A stretch of 64,000 nt of DNA from Lactifluus volemus (GCA_022376515.1 WTXI01000142.1:31674-95673); one strand, 5' to 3'. Positions 32,600-42,787 are shown, numbered from the stretch's first letter. Numbers and translations: made by a program. The notes: generated by a model not told the origin, from the sequence alone.

Positions 32600-35500
32600 T
32601 TAGATAAGTCCCAGTCCCGTGAGGAAGTCTTGCAGCTTCACGTGCGCGTGTGGCTTAGTGAAGCCATCGGCAAGCATATCGAGGGTCGAAGTCCTTATCA
32701 GATCAATCTGACCTTCTTCGATGTACTCGCGGATAGCGTGATGCTTTATCGGAATATGTTTTGATCTTTTTCCGGTCACGGGATTCAGCGCTAGGTCAAT
32801 CGCGCCTTTGTTATCACCATGTAAGGGAATTGGATCTGAGATCTCGTATCCGATCTCGCCGAAGAAGCTCCGATACCACGCGGCCTGATTGGCTGCATCT
32901 GTGAGCGCCATGTACTCCGCCTGAGTAGTGCTCTGCGCGACTGTCTTTTGTTTGCGCGATGACCATGAGATGGCTGCACCACCAAGTAGATAAACATAGC
33001 CAGATGTTGAGTGGCAATCATCAGCCTGATCACCAAGGCTGGAATCCGAATATCCGTGCAATCCATCACCGCGCTCGCCATCGTAACGCAGCCTGAGGGC
33101 CTGAGTGCCCTTTAGATAAGATAAGATGTACTTGGCTAGGCGCAGATGTTGAGGCGATGGGTTTGATGCGTACTGCGCAAGGCGCGATACCGCAAAGGAT
33201 ATATCGGGTCTAGTCCCGATCTGCACATAGAGCAGGCTGCCGATAATCTTTTGATAATCTTTTATCTCTGCAGGCGTTGCCTCTCCATTGTGTTTGATCA
33301 GGTGCGTCTCTGCACCAGCGGGAAGCGGGGTGCGCGCCGGGTTAGCATCAGCCATTCCGAAGCGATCGACGATCTCCGAGATGTAACGCGATTGGTCTAT
33401 CTCTAGGCGTTTGATTGACCTATCCCGAGTGATCCGGACTCCGAGATAAGAGTCGATCTCTCCGAGATCAGTCATCTCGTAGCGACTAGATAAGGTAATC
33501 TTAATCTGATTGACCCCATCGCGCGAATCGCCTAAGATCGTGATATCATCGACATAGAGGATTATGATTAGCTGTCCCCCCGCATCTTGGCGATGATAGA
33601 TCCCCGCATCCGAGTGCGTGCGCGTAAAGCCGAGCCCTATGAGAACTCCATGGAATTGCGAATTCCATGCGCGCGAGGCTTGCTTGAGTCCGTACAATGC
33701 CTTTTTGAGGAGGCAAACCTTATCTGATTGGGCCTGATCAATGAAACCTTCCGGCTGCTCCATGTAAATCTCCTCATCCAGTAAGCCGTTCAGGAACGCC
33801 GATTTGACGTCCATTTGGTGGATCTCCCAATCCTCTAGCGCGGCCAACGCTAGCAGCAGTCTCAAAGACTCGAAACGTGCTACTGGAGAGAAGGTTTCAT
33901 CATAGTCAATTCCCTGTATTTGAGTGAACCCCTTGGCCACCAGCCGAGCACGAAAGTGTCCATCTGCTTTGTGCTTGAAGACCCATTTAGATTTGACGGT
34001 CTTCCGGCCCGGCGGTAAAGGCACGAGAACCCAAGTGCCATTCTTGGCTAGCGCGTCAATTTCATATGCGCAGGCACGTTGCCACTCCTCGGCTCGGTCC
34101 GATGCCATCGCTTCCCGATAAGATAAGGGGTCGCGTACCTCGGCAGCACTAAGTAGAACCGCGTGAGATAACTGAGCGGGCCTCCTGGCGCGCGAGCTAG
34201 CAGTTGCAGTAAGATACTGCGGATTCTGCTTCGGGTTAGCACGCAGACGCCTGGGAGAAGGCGGACGCTCCGGGACAACGCCCGAAGGCCCCGGAACAGG
34301 TGGGGCCGGAGGCGGTCTGCGCAGAGGCAAGAGCGGGCGAGGTAAAGGCGGGCGAGGCGGCGCAACATCCGGAGTGAGCTGCAGTGCCGGAGGGCGGGAT
34401 GGCGGGGTCGCATACACAGAGGTGTTAGCGGGTGTTTGCGGAGGCGCGGGGCCTCCGGGTTCACTCGAGGGAAAATGAAGAGTCACAGGCCAATCTATTG
34501 CGAGGGGCTGCACCGGAGGAGCGGACGGCTCAACGCTCTCCTTAGCAGGGAACTCGCGCTCATCAAACGTCACATCGCGGGACAGCATGACCGAGCGTTT
34601 GCTCCTATTCCATAAACGGTACCCCTTAGATCCGGGCTCATATCCGACAAAGATCGTCGGGATCGCCTGAGGATCTAGCTTCTTCCGGAGTTCCTCCGGG
34701 ACGTGCGCGTAAGCGCGACATCCGAAGATCCGGAAGTATGAGACATCCGGAACGTGCCCACCGTTCCAGAGTTCGTGCGGAGTGCGCCAACCAAGGACGC
34801 GTGTAGGAGTTCTATTGTATGTGTGAACTGCAGCATCTACTGCAAGCTCCCAGAACCCGAGAGATAAGCCGGCGCTGTGGAACATCGCGCGCGCCTTATC
34901 TAAGATCGTGCGATTCCATCGCTCGGCTACACCGTTCTGTTGAGGCGAGTAAGGCATTGTGGTGCGATGCTCGATGCCATGCTCCGATAAGATAAGCTGC
35001 ATCGGGCCACCCATGTATTCCCCTCCGCGATCGCTGTGTATTGCCAGGATCTTATCTGATGTTTGCTTTTCTGCGCGCACCAGGAAGTCCTTGAAGGCAT
35101 CTACGATCTGATCTTTACTTTTGAGGAAATACACTACGGCATGTCGGGAATAATCATCGATAAATGATCCCATGTACAGCGCGCCTTGAATTGATTGCTT
35201 TTGCATCGGACCGGCTAGATCACTATGGATCAGCTGCATTCTAGCGGTCGATCGCTTAGGCGAAGCCGTAAAGGGTAAGCGAGATTGCTTCCCGAGCGCA
35301 CATCCGGGGCAGGGAGATTGATCCCGATCTTGATCGATCGGTGCGGTTAGCGCGATCCCTTTGACTGATTCACTATATCGCATAAGCGCGTTATACGACA
35401 TATGCCCCATCCTTTGATGCCAGATGTCGATTGATTGGGCTGCACTCCCGTGCACATTGATCGCCGGGTTGGAAGTATCAAAGTAGAATAGATTATCTTC

Positions 35501-36679
35501 CATGTAACCCCGTGCGATCTTCCGATCTTTAACGTAGATCTCAAATCCTGCGTTATCAAATGTGATCTTGCCACCTTTCCGCATCAGCGCGCCGACCGAG
35601 AAGAATCGCGCGCGAGCGTCAGGGACGTGCATCACATCATGCAGGGTCAATTGAATGTTTTTGTTCCCTCCGAGGGGTGTGACAACAATATCTCCGGTTC
35701 CGATCTGATCGATTTCGGCGTGCCCACCAAGACTGACTTGTCCCCGGGCCGGCTTCCACGAAGTGAAGTCGGATCGATAAGGGCTGATATGATGCGTGGC
35801 GCCGGAATCAACCATCCATCGCGATCTCACAGCAGCGTAAAGGGAAACGCGCATATCATTACTGTCATCGGAGATCTCGGTGATCGTAGCGGTAGGTACT
35901 ATGTGCGCGTTGACCGCCTTGCTTCCGCTAGACGTCTGCGCCGCGCTCCCCTGCTCCTTATCCTTTTTATCTTTGGCAGCCAGATCCTTCTTCTTCTTCT
36001 TACACTCGTTACTTTTGTGCCCCTTTTTATTACAGTAGAAACATGTAATATTAGTCTTATCATTGCGTTTGATTGGGGCGATCTTGTTGAGTGAAGCGGA
36101 AGTTCCGGACCGTCGACCTTCCTCATTTAGAATGCGTTCCTGGACCGTGGTCGGGGAAAGATCCTTGGGCGCTCCGGTGGCCAAAATGGTCGACGCGACT
36201 GCCGAATAGGACTCGGGAAGTGCCTTGATCAAGATAAAACATAATTGAAGATCGGAGATATTCATATTGTTGTTACGTAGGGTGATGCACGCGTCATTAA
36301 GTTTCTGCAATTGAGGCATCATCGGTTTTGATTCCTCGAGGGATGTCCCGGTCAGGGCAACCCAACTATTGAACGCGGACATAGATCCGACGCCTCCGTA
36401 GATCCGTTGAAGTTCCACCCACTTAGCTTTAGCAGTTCCGAACTTTGTATCATCAGAGACTGAGTTCCAGACGTCCTTTTGACAATACATCTCAAAGACG
36501 CCCGTTATCATCCCGTCAGTTTCCGTCCAGGCTGGAGTGGGGGTAGATTGATCTACGGTCACATGATCTTTAAGTCCGTTAAGCCGCAGAAGTGCTTGCA
36601 TGCGCGATGACCAGACAGCCCAGTTAGATCCGTCGAGGATCTCGATCCCGGCTGCAGGAGGGAATGTGATTGCAGGCAT
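32600..36679 (-). CDS. Copia gag-pol polyprotein
   Basis: A single 1,359-aa frame starting ATG at 36679. A gag-like N-terminal half (residues ~10-200) is followed by a CCHC zinc knuckle CFYCNKKGHKSNEC near 213, a retroviral-type aspartic protease site VDSGATHH near 290, a pre-integrase HQRMGH...CPGC zinc motif near 421-460, and an integrase core with IHSDLAGP, HSDRGGEY and GVAERWNR (DDE residues near 487, 550 and 586). A Pro-rich linker (~740-830), reverse transcriptase (KSKWVFKHK; ILYVDDITI with the catalytic DD) and RNase H (DNKGAIDLALNP; SKHIPIKHH) follow. The product should self-process and carry out reverse transcription and integration. No separate gag frame or frameshift site is seen; gag and pol form one frame, as usual in Copia. 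Confidence 0.95.
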   Translation of the reverse strand: MPAITFPPAAGIEILDGSNWAVWSSRMQALLRLNGLKDHVTVDQSTPTPAWTETDGMITGVFEMYCQKDVWNSVSDDTKFGTAKAKWVELQRIYGGVGSMSAFNSWVALTGTSLEESKPMMPQLQKLNDACITLRNNNMNISDLQLCFILIKALPESYSAVASTILATGAPKDLSPTTVQERILNEEGRRSGTSASLNKIAPIKRNDKTNITCFYCNKKGHKSNECKKKKKDLAAKDKKDKEQGSAAQTSSGSKAVNAHIVPTATITEISDDSNDMRVSLYAAVRSRWMVDSGATHHISPYRSDFTSWKPARGQVSLGGHAEIDQIGTGDIVVTPLGGNKNIQLTLHDVMHVPDARARFFSVGALMRKGGKITFDNAGFEIYVKDRKIARGYMEDNLFYFDTSNPAINVHGSAAQSIDIWHQRMGHMSYNALMRYSESVKGIALTAPIDQDRDQSPCPGCALGKQSRLPFTASPKRSTARMQLIHSDLAGPMQKQSIQGALYMGSFIDDYSRHAVVYFLKSKDQIVDAFKDFLVRAEKQTSDKILAIHSDRGGEYMGGPMQLILSEHGIEHRTTMPYSPQQNGVAERWNRTILDKARAMFHSAGLSLGFWELAVDAAVHTYNRTPTRVLGWRTPHELWNGGHVPDVSYFRIFGCRAYAHVPEELRKKLDPQAIPTIFVGYEPGSKGYRLWNRSKRSVMLSRDVTFDEREFPAKESVEPSAPPVQPLAIDWPVTLHFPSSEPGGPAPPQTPANTSVYATPPSRPPALQLTPDVAPPRPPLPRPLLPLRRPPPAPPVPGPSGVVPERPPSPRRLRANPKQNPQYLTATASSRARRPAQLSHAVLLSAAEVRDPLSYREAMASDRAEEWQRACAYEIDALAKNGTWVLVPLPPGRKTVKSKWVFKHKADGHFRARLVAKGFTQIQGIDYDETFSPVARFESLRLLLALAALEDWEIHQMDVKSAFLNGLLDEEIYMEQPEGFIDQAQSDKVCLLKKALYGLKQASRAWNSQFHGVLIGLGFTRTHSDAGIYHRQDAGGQLIIILYVDDITILGDSRDGVNQIKITLSSRYEMTDLGEIDSYLGVRITRDRSIKRLEIDQSRYISEIVDRFGMADANPARTPLPAGAETHLIKHNGEATPAEIKDYQKIIGSLLYVQIGTRPDISFAVSRLAQYASNPSPQHLRLAKYILSYLKGTQALRLRYDGERGDGLHGYSDSSLGDQADDCHSTSGYVYLLGGAAISWSSRKQKTVAQSTTQAEYMALTDAANQAAWYRSFFGEIGYEISDPIPLHGDNKGAIDLALNPVTGKRSKHIPIKHHAIREYIEEGQIDLIRTSTLDMLADGFTKPHAHVKLQDFLTGLGLI

Positions 36680-37337
36680 AATTTGCTATTGATAAGATAA
36701 AGCGATGATTTTTTGATAACCTGGGAATGAGGAGCAGTCAGACCCAGAGATCGAAGATCTGATTGGATCCCTGACGTATTCAGCTGTGCACCCTGAATCT
36801 TATCAGATCCAGTCTCTCGGACTTTGCGCGCGGTGTGATCTAATAATCTATCCTATCTTAGCGTACCGCAGTTGTGACGAGCCCAAGCGCTCAGGGGAGT
36901 GATTACCCCCGCCTTGTTCTAGACCCAAGAACCGTGCTCCGCAAGGAAGTCATCGGCCAACCGTTCAGTAGGCAAATAGTCCCCGGGGCCTCCCACCCGG
37001 TTTCCTAACATGGCAGTAGGGCCGCATCCGGCTCGTCCGCGCCGCGCCTGACCGGCTAACGTGCGTCCGTTTCCCTGGGCTAAATTAATTAAGTAACCGC
37101 GCAAACCGGGCCGAGAGAAAACTCGCGCGTGCTTCAGCGTCGCCGCGCTCTCGCACAACGCTCGCGGGAAATCCCGGAAAGGGATCCAGCCTACGCCGAT
37201 CCCCCGGCTCCAAGGACCGGGAGAAGTGGGATTACCAAGCGAAGTAAACAGAAGCTCGCCTTAGGGAGAACCGTAAGCGCGTAGAGTAGTGCAAGTGCGA
37301 GACTGTTGTAATTTGATCTTCTTTGGAATTCACAGGG

Positions 37338-37354
37338 GCGCAGGGCCCATAACC
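37338..37354 (-). other. Copia primer binding site (half-tRNA type)
   Basis: Directly after the 5' LTR the reverse strand reads GGTTATGGGCCCTGCGC. This is complementary to the anticodon stem-loop of initiator tRNA-Met (GCGCAGGGC-CAUAACC) and not to a tRNA 3' end. Drosophila copia and relatives prime from an internally cleaved initiator tRNA at the same region. The match is from memory of tRNA-iMet and should be verified against this genome's own tRNA. Confidence 0.7.
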
Positions 37355-37739
37355 TGTCGTTACAATAGCTTAGATAATCCTGTGAGATTAGATAGCGTTC
37401 AGTCGTAGGCAAGAAGACTTTATTCATAGATCATAAGTACCTGTGAGATTAGATAGCGCTAAGACACAGGTAAGCCAAATATGGTAAGAAATGACATAAG
37501 CTATACTCACTTCAGTCGTAGGCAAGAAGACTGAAGTGAACGCGTCGAAAACTACGTTCTTTTATACTGTCCAGAGCAGATGTAAATGTCCAGAATAATA
37601 GCATTCTTTATTCTACCCATAATCGTGTATCTAAGTGTCCAGGGAGCTAGTCCCGTACATAAATTGTCATTAATCATATTTACTCCGTTCCGCGGTTTCC
37701 GGTCCGCTAGATCCGCGGGATCCGGGTCGCGTCTCAACA
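37355..37739 (-). repeat. Copia 5' LTR
   Basis: 385 bp, apparently identical to 32182-32566; the element transcript should start here and run leftward. Its outer end abuts the right GCATT duplication (37740-37744). Confidence 0.92.
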
Positions 37740-37886
37740 GCATTCCCCTCGCTTTGCAACCTTTTCATAGTCGGGGATATGTCGGACCGTGACGAAACCG
37801 CGCGACAAGGCATACAATCATTCGTCGCAGCCCGCCAGCAGGACGGTCGGCCTATCGCTGTCTTTCGACACTTGAGGACATTGTGA

Positions 37887-38980
37887 GGCTGACGCAGCCA
37901 TATTCCTTGGATCCGTCCCCATTTGGTTCCTTCCACTCATTCATTTGCTTTCAACTATAATCTGCCCTACAATCGATATCTTGCTTGCCTTGACGACGAT
38001 CCTGGACCAGAGATATGCCACCAACCCATGCCCTTCGCTGACCCATGTTGTACTACTACCCTATCTGTCTCTGTTTCGTTTATGATGTTCTCGAACGCCG
38101 CGCCTTCAGTTGGATCACCTTATTTCCTCTATCTTTGATTCCGTACTATGAATTTTGCATCTGGTCTCACAAGCAGACCTCCCTTTCGTGGTTCACGCCG
38201 TTTCTATTATTTTCGCTGCATTTTAGAGTACGGATGGTTGACGTCATTAAAATGTTCTTAAGAACGTTTTCGGAGAGCATCCCACGTGTCGGAACAGCGC
38301 GGAAACTCTTTCCCTTGCCCCACTTCTGTTTGTATGTGCTTGCGGTAGCCGCGCCACTAAATGCCACAGAAACGATGTAAGGGACAAACGAACATAACAT
38401 GCTGGTGATGTGCTAACTCGTTAAGAATACTCCTGCACCTGTCTCGATTAACTCTCACGTAAATGGCAGGAAGCAGATGTATTGTAACTTTGGTGCAAAC
38501 CCCCCAAAATCCAAAGCTTGCAGAGAGCGCGACGTTGTGCAACCATGACATTGGCCGTGCCAATGCGCGTCATGAATGACCCTTTTTGCGCGCCCAGCTT
38601 GTCACATGGATAACATAGGAGCACTAGGTGCCTACAGGTGCAATAAGGGACATAAGTTTTTTACTGTTTAGTGAATGAGGAAAACATAGTTGCGGACTAG
38701 CCATTCGAGTCATCACCTCGCACTCAACCTCGAACTCAATGGCAGGGACCTCGCGCGGGTTCTTGAAGAACATTATTGATTATGGAAAGCACTCTTATAT
38801 CCTCACTTGTGAACTCGAAGGCCAGTAGTTGAGGGGGCTGGGACAATAAACGGTTCTGTAACTGAAAAATAAAACGAGGGCACTATAGAGGTAGAGGAAA
38901 AACGCGCATATCCGGCCACCTGCCGAGTCGGAGCTGAGCCATGTCAGCCTGACTCAGCCATTTCTATCACACCCTCTCCG
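37887..38980. other. Spacer behind F-box 12 with a relict F-box unit
   Basis: No F-box coding sequence. At 38500-38640 and 38720-38830 companion strings occur on the reverse strand (for example AACTCAATGGCAGGGACCTC matches the PEFE coding block). At 38923-38937 an orphan CCGAGTCGGAGCTGA motif is followed by sequence that does not continue into a first exon. This looks like the remnant of another unit whose F-box gene was deleted. Confidence 0.4.
38923..38937 (+). promoter_or_regulatory. Orphan copy of the shared upstream motif
   Basis: CCGAGTCGGAGCTGA with no F-box gene behind it; the sequence changes to a dispersed repeat about 45 nt downstream. Confidence 0.4.
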
Positions 38981-39110
38981 GTCACCCCCCGTCCAGTCAC
39001 TCCTTTTTCTCGCTCAATTCTCACTCAACCACCACAACATTTAGCCTTCAGTATCTAGTACCATATCTGTATATATTCGGTGCGTTTTGTTGAAAGAATT
39101 ATGGTGTACA
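38981..39110 (+). repeat. Dispersed repeat, copy 1
   Basis: About 130 bp starting GTCACCCCCCGTCCAGTCAC and containing TCAACCACCACAACATTTAG and TATCTAGTACCATATCTG; a second copy lies at 40053-40190. Both copies sit at points where F-box unit similarity ends abruptly, so the GTCACCCCCC end may be an element boundary. Confidence 0.6.
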
Positions 39111-39783
39111 CTCTCGCTCCCTGCAGTGAGGATATCAGTACAAAGGTTAGCGCAGCCACCATCTCTCGGAACCATCCCTAATACTTCCTTCCACTTGTTC
39201 CTTCTAGTCCCCCTTGTTCCACTGTCTGCCATCATTCGAGTCTTGTTGTCTTGCATGCCATGACGACGATCCTGAATCGGAGGTGTGCCATTGCCTGGTA
39301 TGCCGGCCCGCCGTGTCGTGTTTTATAAACAAAATTGTCTCAGCTTTCGTAAATGTTCTGGAGTACCTTCATTGCATCAACTGTGACATATCCAAGTGCT
39401 TTTCTCTATCGTTGATTCCTTTACGTCGGTCTCCTCTGGGCCTTAAACTGTTTACTGTACCCTGCACTCCGTTGAATTTCAGTTCGCTATCCATTTCCAT
39501 CGTTCCACAGTTCTGGATCCTGGTCTGACTAGCAGCCCTCCTTTAAATTACGTTTGGGGTACCGTCATATTTGCAATGAATATATGAGTTACTGTTTACA
39601 TTGATCACCTGTAGCTAAAATGTAGTTTTTAAAACTGAGTGCCATGGGATGTTGTTCCCTAGAAGTCCTAAGTATGCATTGGGGAATCTCCGAGTGTGTA
39701 CGGTGTCGCTTTGAATCTCAGCTCCGGCCGGGCGCCGAGTCAGAAGCGAGAGTGACACTCAGCATCCCTCCTCTTTGATGCAA
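39111..39783 (+). other. Spacer before F-box 13
   Basis: F-box-unit 3' flank resumes (TTCCACTTGTTCC...), then the CTGTAGCTAAAATG block at about 39610 and a diverged shared motif CCGAGTCAGAAGCGA at 39735-39749, 35 nt before the F-box 13 ATG. No gene. Confidence 0.4.
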
Positions 39784-40071
39784 ATGGATGAACTGTCTTT
39801 AGACTCGTACTCAAATAGAAATGGTGTTGCACTTGCACAAGGAACCGGTAAGGCTCATCCGAAACCCTGATCATAGGAGTTCAAGTTGTTGAGTTTGTAT
39901 GGTACAGGCCCGATGTCCGAAGGCGTAACCATCGGATCTCTCCCCGATGATGTCCTGCTAGAAATAGTCTATCAGGTCTACATGCCAACAACCGACACGC
40001 GTTCAAGTTATCTTGCATTTAAATGGGTCCAGCTGACGCACATTATTAGTCCGGTCACCCCCCCGTTCTAG
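39784..40071 (+). pseudogene. F-box-like stump 13, truncated after the F-box
   Basis: Exon 1 is 39784-39847 (MDELSLDSYSNRNGVALAQG), the intron 39848-39907 (60 nt, GTAAGG...GTACAG) and exon 2 from 39908. It reads IGSLPDDVLLEIVYQVY and KWVQLTH, then leaves the family at about 40043, where sisters continue VCRRWR. Ten bases later the dispersed repeat (GTCACCCCCCC) begins, and the frame ends at 40069-40071. The LRR-like body is absent from the downstream 3.8 kb. The promoter and splice sites are intact, so a stub transcript is possible. Confidence 0.7.
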
Positions 40072-40190
40072 CCAATCCATTTTTCTCACTCAATTCTCAC
40101 TCAACCACCACAAAATTTAGCCTTCAGTATCTAGTACCATATCTGAATATATTCCGTGCATTTTTTCTTTCAGAAATTGTGGTGTGCTGT
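40053..40190 (+). repeat. Dispersed repeat, copy 2, at the F-box 13 breakpoint
   Basis: Matches 38981-39110 over about 120 bp (TCAACCACCACAAAATTTAG, TATCTAGTACCATATCTG) and begins at the point where F-box 13 is cut. Confidence 0.6.
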
Positions 40191-42346
40191 GGAATGAAAT
40201 CAGTGCATTTGTCACACATTTGTCACACTTGCCAACTGATGAGTCTGAAATTTGGTGTGACCTAGCGTGACTGACCGGAAGGGGGGCGACTGGAGAGGGG
40301 GCGGGGATAGTAAGAGGGACACACAAGATCGGAAAACGATCTCATGTGTGCGGTCAATACTGAGGCTGTCACCTCGCATGCCGCATGCGTAGTAGAGGGG
40401 GTTGAGGAGAATTGAGATTGCAAAATGTTCAAAGGGACGTGAGTGCCAACTGCCAAGATCATGGCCGCGGACCTTGAGTGGTGGTGGGGGGCTGCAGGGA
40501 TGCCGCAAGGGCAATGTCGCAGGGCGACCGTCGGGACAGCGGGAGCAGCAGCAAGGGGAGATGGCAAGGGCCACACAGAGTAGGAGGTGAACCCGGGCGA
40601 CGATAGCACAAGTCACTGGTGTCAGCTCTCGGACGGCCGCGACAGTGGCGCCCAAGCAACTGTGACACTATGGACCGTTTGCACGGCACGGTGCCCCCTC
40701 CGTGCCAGTGGGTAGACACGAGGGGAGGGGCGAGGCGACAACGGAGGTGACAGAGGAGGACGGGCGATGGAGGTGATACAGGAAGCGAGCGACAAAGGGC
40801 CATGCAATAGTGCCAGTCACTGGCGTCAGGCGTTCAGACAGTCGCAATAGCGATGCCTGCGCGACCTTGACGCCGTTGACCGTCAAAGCATGGACCCCTC
40901 CCCTCAGTGCCGGGTGGATGCGAGAAGCAAGGGGATGTAAGGGAAGGAAGGAAAGTCAGTGGGAGAAGTCCAAAAAAATAATTCAGACGCACCAGCATGG
41001 CCCATGCTTACAGACAGACTCAGTGGTGGGAGCGCGGGGAAGGCATCGCGAGGAGGCATTGCAACGGCAGCGTGGCGCCAGAGGGCGTGTGACGGCTGCA
41101 TCAGAGTGGACGACGATGGCTGTATCAGAGAGAAGGACAAGAGAAGGGGAGGCGATGACACCGAGGAGGCGAGAGGGTGGGCAGCGATAACATCGGCAGC
41201 GACAGAGAGGAGGCGACAGAGCGAGAGGCGACATCGCCAAAAATAAATAAAAATGCACGAACTGAGGCAAGCCACGTTGAAATGAGCCGTACAGTACTGT
41301 ACAGTACAGCAGAAGGGCCAGGTGGGGATTAACTTGAAAAAACTTTCCAGGTAACTTGACGAGCATGGCCGCCCCGACTCCAGTCAGAATCACTCCAAAT
41401 TGGGAACGATTCCGTGCATTTGCCGCTAGTGGATGTCATGTCGGCAAGAGCTGTCGCGGCTTGCCTTTAGCGAGTCCTTAGCGACGTCAATAATGTCGCG
41501 TCGCCTCAGGCCTCAGGGTCCAAAGGTTGTTCTCGTTTACGATGTGGGAAGCAACGAGTTCTTCCTCCCAGCACCACGCATCTAATTCAGTTGGGCTACT
41601 CACTTGCTTGTATGGGTGTACGGTACAGTACTGTATTGTAAGTTTCCTGGCCTTCAAGAAGTTGTCGGATCGTAAGCATGGGGGTGACATGTGTCATGTG
41701 GACCCGCCCAGGTTGACATTTCCGAGACAGGTGTCATATGTATGTGACACTTTATTTGCATTTATTTATCTGTGTTTGCATTGTTGTGCATTTGTCGATC
41801 TATTATTTATCAAGTCAACCCTCGGTCGCGGTATCAATTTCCTCTGCTTGCTCTCTGTCGCCACGTCCCCCCACTTCTCTCTCCTTTCTGTCGCTCTGCT
41901 CTGCCCCCGGTTGCTCCATCCGCCTCTCTGTCTCCACCACTGCCTGCCCTTTGGCATTGCTTCCCTCTCTCGCCCTTGCCTGTTGCCGCCACTGCCTGAG
42001 CTCTGGTATAGGGGGTATGCATAGTTTGACTCAGAGTTTAAAGGATGCTGTGATGAGAAGGAGGTCCAGAGTGACATCATGCAAGAGTGGTACTTCTTCC
42101 CTGCTGACCGTCTCGGTCGCTGGCGCGGTGTGCAGATTCTGACAGTCGAACATGGATCCGATGGAGGGGCCGTGCACTCTAGCCTTGGTAAGTGCATCGT
42201 GACCAAACTGGAGCCGCTACGATTTTATTCTTATAATCAAAACCTATTCCGGCATTTTTAGAAAGAGTGTGAGCTGCGGCATCAAGAAGTTTTGGTTGGA
42301 TGATCCAACAGAGTAGGCGTATTCCCTTTTTTTTCATCATTGGCTT
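40191..42346. other. GC-rich, strand-biased decayed region
   Basis: No gene accepted. Bases 40260-41230 are strongly purine-rich on the + strand and contain a diverged tandem duplication (about 40612-40800 and 40805-40945, each with GTCACTGG-GTCAG, a TGGACC..T word and a GTGCC.GTGGG.AGA.ACGAG-like stretch). Bases 41285-41330 and 41620-41640 carry GTACAGTACTGTAC palindromes. Long open frames here exist on several strands at once, as expected from compositional bias rather than coding. Bases 41840-42000 are pyrimidine-rich. Confidence 0.4.
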
Positions 42347-42787
42347 ATGCACCATCAGGGCAGTGCAGACTCTAAAGGATGTATTCAATGGCATGTACGC
42401 GTTTGGTTCGTGAGAGATTTACAAGATTCATTCACTGACAGTGGAATCTATAGCGTGTGTCAGCGTCTCAAGGATATCCTTCGACAGTATGAATCGTGGG
42501 AACATCATTTTGAATGTGTGATTCGGTCCAAGGAGCTCGAAGTTCTGCTATTCTGTGTTCGAGAAGTTGCTCAGCAGCAGCAGCTCGCGCAAGGACCCTT
42601 GCTCTGGGATGATCCCTTGCCACCGCAGGAGCAACTCCAACTGGCCCATACGTTTACATGTCCTGTTTCGGCCCGCTGTTTGTACATAGTGTACCATGTT
42701 GTTGAATTAGATCTATGCAATGTTATCTGGATTTCTGAACTATCACTAAGCGCGAAATGTAGCCCTATAAAGTCAAGATGGTTCTAG
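42347..42787 (+). other. Unrecognised open reading frame, 146 codons
   Basis: Starts ATG at 42347 and ends TAG. The product has KDILRQYESWEHHFECVIRS, a Gln-rich stretch and a hydrophobic end. No motif is recognised and no homologous copy is seen in the window. A possible upstream exon ends at a GTAAGT donor near 42187. It may be a fragment of an element or a decayed gene. Confidence 0.25.

Larger units (their letters stand above)
32182..37739 (-). mobile_element. Full-length Ty1/Copia LTR retrotransposon
   Basis: A 5,558-bp element on the reverse strand: 5' LTR 37739-37355, primer site 37354-37338, leader to 36680, one polyprotein 36679-32600, polypurine tract 32576-32567 and 3' LTR 32566-32182. 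The LTRs begin TG and end CA, have equal length and show no difference that I could see by eye, and the coding frame has no stop or shift. Together with the exact GCATT duplication this points to a recent and possibly active copy. The roughly 660-nt leader holds no convincing gene. Domain order protease-integrase-RT-RNase H places it in Copia rather than Gypsy. Confidence 0.92.
30802..37886 (+). pseudogene. F-box/LRR-like protein 12: nonsense codon plus Copia insertion
   Basis: Exon 1 is 30802-30811 (ATGGTTCTGG), the intron 30812-30872 (61 nt) and exon 2 30873-32181, resuming at 37745-37886. The F-box is intact (IGSLPDNVLVEIF ... WEKLVHVCQRWRYLIF). An in-frame TAA at 31616-31618 stands where F-box 11 has CAA (Gln), a single C-to-T change; the frame continues open beyond it. 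After codons for SSVEAF the Copia element interrupts the gene. Downstream of the element the frame continues with PSLCNLFIVGDMSDRDETA and ends at TGA 37884-37886. Without element and stop the product would be about 486 residues. A truncated protein of about 250 aa with an F-box could still be made. Confidence 0.8.

Noticed and set aside
34048..34464. 138-codon reverse-strand frame inside the Copia element
   Set aside because: A shadow of the Pro-rich linker of the polyprotein in another frame.
41285..41330. GTACAGTACTGTAC palindromes as a possible regulatory site
   Set aside because: Short simple palindromes in decayed sequence with no gene nearby; likely chance or repeat debris.
40212..41393. 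Frames of 95-147 codons on the reverse strand and + strand
   Set aside because: Purine/pyrimidine bias keeps several frames open at once; no motif, no splice structure.
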